64,000 bases of DNA, from assembly GCA_029339505.1 (NCBI GenBank), contig JAQISU010000231.1:684001-748000 (forward strand). Direction: 5' to 3'. The notes below the pieces were generated by a model. It ran no database searches and was not told the DNA's origin. It saw nothing but the letters and a program-made list of their open reading frames with translations. Position 1 is the first letter of the stretch. Each line of letters opens with the position of its first letter. Below, in pieces: positions 23,701 to 35,700 of this stretch. The position numbers were made by a program, and so were the translations under genes. The stretch comes from Unio delphinus (lineage: Eukaryota > Mollusca > Bivalvia > Unionida > Unionidae).

Positions 23701-26700
23701 CAAATTGTAGAAACAATTATAGCGGAGCAACGTCCGAAAACTTACAAGGCATTTAAATATGATTTTTCCCCGAAAAAAACGGTGTCCGAAAACATACAGT
23801 GTCCGAAAACATACGGTAAATACGGTATTTAATATAGTTGGGCGAGAATTAGATCAATTTCTGAAGGAGAAAGTCTTCACGAACGTAAAAGATATGGCTA
23901 AGCAAGCCGATTTATTTGCCGAAGCTCATGGGGGAACCCAGAACGTGGTTTTGAAAGATTTTAAGTCTGGAAACCAGTCTGTAAGACCTATGCCTAGGGA
24001 GCCTGTAAAATCAGCTGAGGTAAAAAGGTCAGTTAGGAATCCAGTTTTTCAGCGTGTGCAATGTTTCTTGTGTAATGCATGGGGTCATGTTCAAAAAGAC
24101 TGTCCTAAAAGAAAGGCACTTATACATAAGGTAGCAGTGGCTATACAAAGTAAAGGTATATCTGATAACATCGTACAGGTAGAACCTTGTATTCATTCGC
24201 TTGGCACGTGTTTATTTCCTGAAGTGCGTGTACCAACCGCAAGAGGGTTTGTCAACGGTCGAGAAGTCGTGGTATTGCGTGACACTGGTTGTACGGGCGT
24301 AGTGATCAAACGTAGTCTCGTGCAGGATAACCAAATGCTCGGGTGGGAATCCCCATGTATGTTACTTGATCAGACGATGGGTCGCATTCCCGTAGCAAGG
24401 ATCACTGTAAAAACACCTTTCCTAACGGGAACTGTTGATGCCCTTTGTATGGAAAACCCTATTTACGATCTGACGATCGGTAATGTTGAAGGTTCCCGTG
24501 ACATGGACTATAAAATTGACATGGACGGTATTGTAAAAACATTCCATGCGAATATGCTCAAGTTGTATATTAAGAGACAGAGCGACAATGTTGGAAAGGG
24601 GGTCTTAAATGTCGTTTGTACGGCAGTCGTAGACGATGACGAAGCTGATTCGAATATAGAGAGTTCCCTTGAATGTCCCTTGGGAGTTGCGGGGGAGAGG
24701 ATAGATAAAGTCGATGTGAGTGCGGAGTTGACGAAAGACCAGCGTCAACAGATTAATGCGCTCTTGGCTAAACATTTTTATGTATTCACTGACAGACCAG
24801 GTTGTACAACTTTGTTGGACCTCAAAATTAAGCTGAATACGTCTGACCCTATTCGAATCAAGGGCTTTCCGGTGCCATACAACGCACGTGAAGCTGTGGA
24901 CGAAGAGGTGGGTAAAATGTTGGATCTGGGGGTGATTGAACCCTCCAACTCGCCATATTCTTCTCCAGTAGTGCTTGTCAGGAAAAAGGACGGGACGAAC
25001 CGATTCTGCATTGATTTTCGGCAGTTAAATAAAATCACTGTGTTCGATGCAGAACCAATGCCAGATATGGAGGGTCTATTTGCGAAGTTGTCGGGAAACC
25101 GATGGATTTCCAAATTAGATCTGGCCAAGGGATATTGGCAGGTTCCCATTGTCCCAGGATCCCGACCATTGACAGCATTTGCGACCCAGAAAGGACTGTA
25201 TCAATTCAAAGTGATGCCATTCGGGTTAGTTGGAGCCAGCGCCACCTGTTGTCGTTTGATGCGTAAATTGCTTAAAGGTTTAACAAACGTTGATAGCTTT
25301 GTAGACGACATATTCGTGTACACGAATACTTGGAGTGAGCACGTGTCCGTCCTGAGCGAGCTCTTCAATAGACTCCGCAAAGCGAACCTTACAGTGAGAC
25401 CCACTAAATGCAGTATTGGTTATACAGATTTAGATTGTTTGGGTCATAGGGTCAGCGGTATGGGTCAGTTAAAACCTCATCCCAAGCAAATTGAAGCAAT
25501 TAGAGACGCACCGAAGCCAACCAACAAAACGCAGGTAAGATCATTTCTAGGTCTAGTAGGTTTTTACAGAAAGTTTATACCGAACTTTGCAGCCATTGCT
25601 AGCCCGCTGTCTGATTTGACCAAGAAGGGGCAACCAAACAAAGTTGAATGGGGACCGCCACAAGATAAAGCATTTTGTACTCTGAAAGAGAAACTGGTTA
25701 GTGCACCTATATTGAAATTGCCAGATGTCAGCAAACCTTTTATTCTAAGAACAGACGCTTCTGAAACTGGGTTGGGGGCAGTTTTACTGCAAGAGCAGGA
25801 CGACAGTAAGTTACCCGTAGCTTACTCGAGTAGAAAATTGCTACCCAGGGAGAAAAATTATTCCGTTATAGAAAGGAATGTTTGGCCGTAGTATGGGGAA
25901 TTGTGAAGTATCACGCATATCTGTTTGGGAGAGATTTCGTTCTCGAGACTGATCACCAACCCCTACTGTATTTAAACAAGGCCAAGGTCGCTAACGCTCG
26001 GTTGATGCGTTGGGCGCTAACACTACAACCTTATCGTTTCCGTGTAGAAGCAATAAGGGGAGTTGAAAATATAGGTGCAGACTACTTGAGTAGGGCATGA
26101 TGGGAAATTTGTATGAATTTGCCCAGTAATAAAATCCAGTTTGTAGTATAACCAGTGTAAATGTTGTAAGATATCATCAGTAGTTATTTTTCTTCTATTC
26201 TGTGTTAGTTTTAAAAATGTGTACATTTTTATTCTTAGGGGGGGGTATTGTCACAGAATTAGGCGAAAATTGAACTGATTTTTGTTCTTCTTGAATTGCA
26301 AACGAAACTCACCATTTTCTTGATTTCGTCGTACACGCATTACCTGGGCTGATTAAGTGGTTTTCTCCAAAGAAAGTGGCGTGTAACGATTTGCATGTGC
26401 CAGTTTGTTATTTACATGAAATCCGAAATACTCGTTTCACGTGGTGCACGGCAAGCTCGATGTGATTTATGTTCACCTATAGAGAGTATATAAGGCGAGA
26501 TATTTCTCATAATAATTACGGGAACCAAAATATCTAATCGAAGGATAGATAAGCTCGTCTTGCAATCTCCAGCCAAAGGGGTGAGTGTTAAATTTACATT
26601 TTCGTTTTATTGTGAATTTTATTCAGATTATCATTTCGTATAATGATGCTTTTATTGCAATTAAACATGGAATATTTGGAATTACTAGTCACTATTAGAC

Positions 26701-29700
26701 TTTAAATGCAATATCGTAATCTACGGCTTAGATTATTTTTGAGACAACTATTATTAGTCTGGTTTTGTTTATTGTAGCTGTTACCGTGTTTCTGATACTG
26801 TAGCTGACAATCGCTGTTACCATAGATCTGATAATCGCTGATACCGTAGATGTCAATGTTTCTGATACCGTAGATCTGATACCGTAGATCTGATACCGTA
26901 GATGTCAATGTTTCTGATACCGTAGCTGCTAACGTAGTTGATACCATTTCTGATACCGTAGCTGTTAACACATCTGATACCATCTTTTGATAAACGTCTT
27001 TGATATCGTCTGATTTGTTGTGGGACATCTATTATTTGTTCCGGAACATCTCTGTATAAATATCTGAATGTGATTGTGCCGTTAATTTGTGCAAACGGAA
27101 TTGAAGTATCTGTCTGTGTGTCGAACTGTCTGTTCGTCAACATCTGTGTAACGTGTAAATATCCGGAAAGCTAGAAGTCCGAGTGTCGGAGCTGTCTGAG
27201 TTGTAAAACATCCGGGTCGACATCTAGGGTAGTGAGGAACCGTTGGTTCTGGTAGATGTTGTATGTTGTCTGTACGTATAACTGTGGTGGATCCGTGAAG
27301 GGAAACGTCCGATAATAGTATTGGTCAACCCTAGGTTTTCGGGGAAACTGGGAGACGATTCAACTGTTGCTGAATCGTGCGGTTATACGGGGTCGAGACA
27401 CATATGTGTATTGAAATTGTAATACAATTTAATACATTGTTGTATTTGCATGCTTATGTCAGATCACAATAATATTTCAAGTGATCGCATAGATATCAAT
27501 AAAAGCTAGCAACTTGATTGAATACAAGTATATGGTCGTGCTAGTTATCGCAATCCATCGTGCGATAGTATAGTTTGTCGTTTGTGTTCATTTTTCGTAA
27601 TTTATACTTGCATTAATTTAACTTTCGTAAAGGATCCTTGGATCTGTGTATAGTCCAAGAGATCCCTTTACATCTGAGATTCCTTTTGTATTAATATTTA
27701 ATTTGTTCATGTATTGTGAATGGTTGTGAGTGTAATTGTGGGTTGAGTGCATGAATTATTGTGTTGTTACATCTGTATTTTTTTCATTTATAATTTATTA
27801 CATAAATTTATATTTTCTTTCACAAATTGTGTTTGTATTGTTCATTTAATCCACCCTCCTCTCGGTAACAATTCTGTTACAGTGTATTTTTGGAACTGCA
27901 TGCATCACTGTAGGGGTGGGGATAAAGATGAGAGGATTAAAAAGAAAAAAAAAACCTCTAACATATCTCTTCGAATCCTGATGGAGTTGCTGTAGAAACT
28001 CATAGAACATTGCTCCACACTCAATGCTTTGTTGTGGAGCTGTTGTGGATGACCACTGTCAAGTACACATGTTCTGTTTTATGTACATGGTGAGGGAGAG
28101 ACAGAGAGCGAGAGAGACTAATTCTAAAGAAGACTAATAGTATGTAGTAGACATAATGCCAAATCAAATTGTAAATAATTTCAACATAGTAGTAATGACT
28201 CCAAAACTGTACTAATGTACTTTTTCATTCAGAAATGGCTGATTGACACCTTTTACATTATTCAAAGAAATCTTAACAATGTTACATACTAACTTTATGA
28301 TATCTTGTTTGTTGATCTTCTCTTGTAGTGGTATTTGATTGTCATGATGTATCGGTCTTTCCATGGCTGGTCATCATTGATTGGCTGTTCAAATGTAAAT
28401 CTGTAATGTTGATGATCTGCTCCATGGTGGAGATGCCATTAGCATGCTTGCCAAGGCTGGTGGTGATTTGTATTTTTTATTTCGTTGTGGAGCATTATAT
28501 TGGAATGAAAGTGGAGGGGATTAAGAAACCCCCATGCAAGGCATGGGGTTTTGAAAATACATATCAGCTTTACTGTATTCTTACATGTATGTAAATTGAA
28601 TGTATAATAAATGTTGTGATCATCATTTAGGTGCCAGTGTTTCTTCTTTTTTCTCCTAGAATCCCAAGGGCAGGGATCACTCTTATGACTCTATGGTCTT
28701 AAATTAAGTAACATAAAGAAGTGAAATCAATAAGATTTGTAAAATTTAACAAACAATTTATTTCCCTTTAATATATTCAAAACATATTTACAGTACATGT
28801 AATATGAATTAAATCCCAAATAATCCTAAATGTTCTGTGTTGAGTCCAGACGTATTGAATGAATTCTAGTAATCTTAAATATGCTGATGTATTGAGATTA
28901 TTGTAATCTTTATAAACCTTTTTGACTGACCACCTCCTGTCATATAGTTGTTTTTTTCCCTTGTTGAATTTGACATGAGTTTGTCCAGTTTCTTTACTAT
29001 AGTTCCTTAACCTTTGTTGATTTGTCTCAGGTACCAGTTCAGAACCCTTCTGGATACATTCCTTAAAACATCATACTTGGCACTATTGTACCGACAGTGA
29101 AATGTAGGCTTCATGAGCTTTGCTGTTAAGTTTACTAATAAAGTCAATTGGCAATTTAAAGTTTTCAGCAATTTTCTCATAATGAGGAAAGTATCTACTT
29201 CTTTTCTTGTAAAGGAGGTGTTAACAATATTTTTGTTAACATCAAAATCTGTTCTTATGTGAAATTGAGGGTAGTGTTTTCCATATGCCAGTTCAAATTC
29301 TTTCAATCTCTATGCATTTCCCTTCTCTCTTCATTAGTATTTCCCTCTCTTCTTTTTCTCTCTGCCTCAAACATTCCTCTTTCTACATTTGTATTTCTCT
29401 CCTCTCTGTCTTTGGATTTCCATTTGCTCTTCTTTTCCTCTTTCTAAATTTGCCATTTCATCATTTCTTTCAGAAGTGGTAGCTTTGTTAATTCCAATTC
29501 TACCTGGATTTTTTAAAACTGTAAATCATTTTAGTTTCCTATCAAAGCCAGAGACAGACTTTCTAATCAAACCCAAGTATTATTCAGAATTTCTCTTCCC
29601 AGTACCAAACCAAAGTAGTTTTTATATCTTGCTTTGTTAAAAGATGCTTTTATCTCCAAAAAAATATAAAATTGTCACTCAAACTCAGGCAAGGACTCTT

Positions 29701-32700
29701 AAAATCTTCTAGGTAGGATTTGAAACAATGTTCACTACATTAAATGACATTGTGAATGCTTGCTGATTCCACTAAAGATTTCTCAAATGAAATTAAAATC
29801 TTTTCCAGGTCAGTGAAAATTCTGAAACAAGGTCGTTTTAAATTTTAAAGACAAATTTTAATATATTTTAAATGTATATGGTCTTAAACTTAGTAACAGA
29901 AAGAAGCAAAACCAGGAAGTGTTGTAAAATTCACAAACAATTAATATCTGTAGCATACAAAATGAAAATTGTAAAGACAGTGTTGTGAATTAAATCCCAT
30001 GTTATCCTGAATGTTTTATCAGAAGTCTAGAAGTTTAGAATCTTCTGAATGAATTCCAGTAATCTTGAATATTCTGATGTATCACAATAATATAATCCAG
30101 AATGTCTTAGAATGACTACTCATTAATTCCAAAGCAATTTTATTCTACAAGGTCTATGAGCACTTTGTTATTCCAATGATTAATTTAAATGATTCCCCTC
30201 AAATTATATCTGAACACAACAAAAAGTGATTTCACAGACTGATATTAAACTAGAAATTAATGTTTCCCTAGGCCTTTATATATGGACTATCACATTTCTT
30301 ATGACACAATGAAATGCTATTGATGTGGGTTCATTTCTAATGGTATTATTACTAATTCCTAAACAAGATCAAGCCATGAACTTCAGTTTTAATAAACATT
30401 TTATTACATCTTATAACTTTGATAAAACTTAGGCAAACATTGTATGACAGTAGTCAGGTAGGCCATAATTCTATCCTAAATCATGGACAAAGGTCAAGTA
30501 CACAGTATAAATTAAATACACATATCAGATCCGCTCCTCCAACTTGGGGGGAAACACATTCTAAAGGTACAAAGAAACATTTTAGTACATAATGCATTAA
30601 TAGTGCTAAAATTTAAATAATTTTGTTTGTTTCAATAGTTTTACCACAATAATTTTGTTGTCTGTACTGTACAGACAGCATATATCCCACAGACTCTTGC
30701 CCAATTACAATATATGTTTTATTATGTGCTCATGTGACTGATGAATACATGAACCTGTTTCAATATCTTGTTAACCTGAATTGAGCTGCACCATGGATCT
30801 TTTTTGGATCTTGATCTTTTTTTTTACTTTAGTGTTCACTCATTACTGCAAGCATTTATTATTATAAATTCCTGTCTTTTCTTGATTAATTTGTTTTTCA
30901 GATTAATAAATCATTTAAGTTACAAATTGCCTTGTTTGTATTATTGTAGTCTCATTTTTATTATTAATTCAAACTTTTGAATGTTTACATTGCCAGATGT
31001 TTTTTTTTTTTTAAATGGATATTAATTGCCATCATAGATTATTTCTACCTTAGTGAATGTGGGCATTAATAGTGCCACCATAAATTTGGATAGACATCCA
31101 TTAAAGAGAATTTGTTTTTATTTATTTATTTTTCCTTACCAGAACCACTCTTTGTGTCAAGATTTGAGGAACATAGAAAAACAAGTTACAGAAACCTGCC
31201 ATCTTGCACTAAAATTGTAACACATACATTACAGCCCAAAGAGTCCCACAGTGACGCCATCACTAAAATTGCAATACATACATTACAGACCAAAGAGTCC
31301 CATAGTGACTCCATGTTACAGCTTTATTTATTTTGCATTTAATGCAGTTTCGCTATAAAATCTGTCATAATGCATGAAGGTGAGACATTTCATTTTGAGG
31401 AATTCTTGTTTTTCAAAATGTAAAAAAACCTCAACATTTAACTACACTAACTTGTAATCTGCTTAAATAAGATGTTACTCCTTGAATTGAACAAATATTG
31501 TTGTTGTTATTAGATACACTTGACCATGTTTAGCTTTGGACAATTGTGTATGTGTTGTGTTTTGGGATTTTATCAAAGCTTTAACAATTTAGCTATATCA
31601 TTATGATGTCTATCACTGTAGTAACATTTTTATAAGTCTCGGTATGACTCTGCCAGGGTTTGAGTCCAAGGTAGATGCTCTAACCACTTAAGCTACCATA
31701 GTGGTCTTGTATAGTTGAGTGGTGGTCAAAAATTATATAACTTATTTTAATACATTTTATTAATAACCTAATTGATATAAGCAGATTAAATCTTTCGATC
31801 AACAGTACATCTCTTCATGATATGCTAATATGTTGCTGTTCCTTACATAGGTATTTTTTAAAATTGATTTGTTTTTAAAGGTTTGCTTTTATTAAAGAAG
31901 GTGTTTCTTTGCAGGTGATATTTTCCTACCTTTGGGAGCAGCTGGTGCCATTCACCAGGGATGTGGAGACCATCAAGACTGCTCTTACCAAACTAGATGA
32001 GTATAACAAGACCTGTTTTGAGTCAGTCCTGGCAGGCATCTCCACACTGGTTGTGGAGGAGTGGGGCACAGCCACATCCGTGCAGGTAATTTACACCTGT
32101 GACAGTAATTCACAAGATAGTCCACATCCACACACTACACATGCATAGATATCCATGCATACACAGGTAATCCACAATTGCACAGTTATACATACCTTCA
32201 TTGTGCACAGGTAGTAAAGTGATCACATACTCTGGTAATGTCATACCAGAAATCCTTACCTAGAGAGATCATTCATGCCACACATGCCATCCATATGTAC
32301 ACATATGTATATGTATCTTACCTACACATGTGGAAATAATACATTTTCTATAAGCAAACTCTACCACTACAAGTAATCCACATTCATGCAGGTAATACTT
32401 ACCTGCAAAGGTAATGCACACCACACAGCTAACCTAAAACTACACATATAAGTGGAAAACACATTGGTAGTCCACAGTGAACTTGATAATTAACACATAA
32501 GTAATGTACAGCCTATGGAATAACTTTGTACCCATGTAGACAAACTAATTCCTTTTTGTGCTAATTGACATTCATGCAGTAAAACAGGTACTCTACATAA
32601 TGCAGTATTTTGACTGCAGAAACAGCAAAGGGCAATCATGAACTGATGCAAAATTTATTTGGGAGATTGATACTTAAGATAATGATGTGATTGCTGTAAC

Positions 32701-35700
32701 CAGATATTGTTGCTATTCGACTACATACACTGTGTGTCTTGAAGTGTTCACAGTGCTGATCGGCTGTTGGCCTTGTTGGCCTTGACAGTTGCTAGCTTGC
32801 TACAGGGTAAATTCAAATCCATAATCTTACTCAGCATCCTCATCGTCATGGAGATAAAACAAGCCCACACAGATAAACATTGCTTAAATTTAAAACATAT
32901 ATAAGTAATCAACATGAAACACATTTGATTGCCACCCAAGAAATCGTCATCCTTTCAATAATACATTTAGATGAATGATTTACACTTGAATAAATTAACA
33001 CCTGTTGAAAGGTAGATGTGATATCCTTGTTGTACATATATATTGGGCAGGATTGAAACTTTTGTTTCCAGACTTATGTCAATATTTTGTGATAGGTAAA
33101 GTTTATCTGCATGTAAGTGTCTCAGTCCATTCATCTAGCTAACCCTACTTTCCTTGATACCTTAACCCCATCAACACTAGTTGAAGGAGAGTGATATTTT
33201 TAGTGATGTTTTAGGAAGATAGATCATGCTAAAGTTCAAATCATGGATGCAGTCCCCAGAGGAGGAGAAGGATGGTGTCAGAGGTCATTTTCATAGATGG
33301 TAGGGCTTTTGTATTCTGATCCCCATCAACACTGATTGGCGGAGGTCGATCATATTTTTTTAAGGCTTCTAGAAGATGTGTAGATGACTGAATTGGAGGG
33401 GTAGGGGTTGAGTTTGTGAGGAAGGACAAATTTTAAAACCTAACGCTAATTTTTGTGTTGGCTTTCATCTTTGCTTTTTTTTCAAAATTAGTAGCTCACC
33501 TTATTTGTCATTGAAATCTTATCAGTATGGAGAAGATATTTTGTCAGGGAAAAACAATCCATATTATTCAGTAGCAAAGCAAGATATTCTGCCCATCTCC
33601 TCTCCCAATAAAAAAAATAAAGCAACAGTTGTTTGGTGTGAATTTGGGCTTTCTGGCAGGGCCTGGATGCAACTCCGCAGTTTCGTGCTTTACTTGGGTA
33701 GCTGCTACACCACTACTAGCATTATTCATTGCAATACCATGCTGTTATCATTAAATACTTCTCTTTGTTGAACCCACTAGTCATTTCTTGTACATCAGCA
33801 TGCTTGTAAATAACTATTTCAGGTGATTCTTATCACAGATGGTAACATGGGTGTTGGGCCGGGTTCCCTAAAGGAAACCCTAAAGAAATGGAAGAGCATC
33901 CAAGCTGGGGAAGTTTCAGATGAAAAATGCCCCCTCCCATTTCCTTTCCCCACCAAACTCCACGTGATGTGTATTGCTAATCCTAATGACCCAGCACTTG
34001 GTGATGTGATTCCGCTTTATCAACAGCTTATAGATCTAAGCAACAAAGGTAATTGATATTTATTTTGGATTGGGGCTGGGGTCTGTTGACAATTTTACAG
34101 ATTGCTTATCAGTTTTAAAAAATATTGATCTCAATCAGTTTTGGGGTTTGTGTTGCCAATAAAACATTTTGAACCAGGGCTTATAATATTGTGTGCCATG
34201 GCAAATCCTCGTGAAATATGTTGATTTTTTTTTGCAAAGATGTAAAGAAACTGATATAATCATTTCTTTTAGATGAATCAAATTTGATCTCAAGAAACTC
34301 TTTTGTGGTGCCATTTATCAAGGAAATCATAAACAAAATAGCTTCACATTGTCAGTTTTGATCATCTCTTAGGAGTAATCATTGATAAAGTATATTGCAT
34401 TTCAGGAGGGGAGGTACATGTTCCTGAGGGTAATCTGAGCTTGTCCAGTGTACAGGCCATGTTCCAGAGATTGGCAGACTCTTGCTACGCACCATATTAT
34501 GGTCTGCTGCGATGCGGCAATCTTAAGTGCAATGTTACCTTGTTTCCTCCTCCAGAGAGATACTGCAAGTAAGTGGTCAGATTCAGATACTTGTAGTGCA
34601 GGTAAATTATTCATACTAGCTAATGAGGTGTTCCCTGGATGCGCAGATAATCCATGGAGCTAACCTGTACTGCCACCAAGCACTGATTTCATTGCTGATG
34701 AGAACAAAATGTTTAGGGTCTCTGGCTGGTATTAACTATTTAGACAAGGTTGCATTCACCAGTTAAGCAAATAGTCCAGAATTACGCAGATCATGTTGTT
34801 TTAATAAAGATTCAGTACCCTTGTGCTGTGACAGTTTGTATACATGTGAAAGTGTAAGGTGCCACTGAAATGGTAGAAATTAGATGATGACAAAAGATAG
34901 GGCAATTGCAGATATGATCAGAAGAGAATTTATTATGTTGATCTTGCAGATTAGGGATCTAGGTCAGAGATTTAACTAGAAAACTCTATATGGAACTGAA
35001 CATAAATTAAGTTTGCGGCTTGATTAAAAGTATTGTCAACTTGAAAACAAAGTGAGTACTGCCTTTACAAGCCTGGCTTATTTAACTATGTGCAATGGTA
35101 GAAAACTTGGGAAATAACAGAAATACAAATTAAATTAAATGGTTTATATAGCAAATATTATACAAATAAATATTAAATAAATAATAAAATAAATATTATA
35201 CAAATAAAACTTATTAAGAATTTCACGGAAATGTAAACAATTTATGGTATACAACATTGAAGGACACTTCACTTTGTGGCAGGTAGTATTTAATTTTTAA
35301 ATTTACCTGTAAATGTAGAATGCAAGTATTGTGTGACGAATACTGTCATGAAACAGATAAATACAGTGCATGCTATAAATGGGAATAGTGGCACAATGTA
35401 AAAATATTTGAATTGATAATATTTGTGTGTACTGCAAGCATCTTGAGTCTCCAACATTAACCTGAGATTTTTCAAATTTTTGGGATGATGTATAAGACAA
35501 CCACTCCTCTGCATGTATTGAATATTCAGTACAAAACTTTGACTTAATATGATAGGTAAGACAAACGGTTCACTTTTTTTGATGTTTTTGTCATTGTTAT
35601 TGTTGGCATAAACATTGCTGTTCAGTTTTTGAATTTCACTGATTTTCTTTGATACTGTTGAATATACAATCCTAAAAAGTTATTTATTGTGGATGGTACT

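Larger units (their letters stand above)
18983..27886 (+). mobile_element. Gmr1-like Ty3/gypsy LTR retrotransposon, young but defective
   Basis: A full-length insertion. GTGTA at 18983-18987 and 27882-27886 is the target duplication, the LTRs are 1631 and 1633 bases, the primer-binding site matches the tRNA-Leu 3' end, and a polypurine tract is present. The order is gag, protease, a remnant of the integrase C-terminus, reverse transcriptase, RNase H, then the 3' LTR. Lesions are a TAG in gag, a 2.03-kb DNA transposon in gag, loss of the integrase core, and a one-base frameshift at the RT/RNase H junction. The LTRs differ by about five substitutions and a 2-bp indel, so integration is recent. 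It lies in sense orientation in INTS14 intron 1. Confidence 0.93.

Noticed and set aside
28328..28594. 88-codon plus-strand frame as a gene
   Set aside because: No recognisable domain, no splice or promoter context, and it ends in the isolated hairpin.
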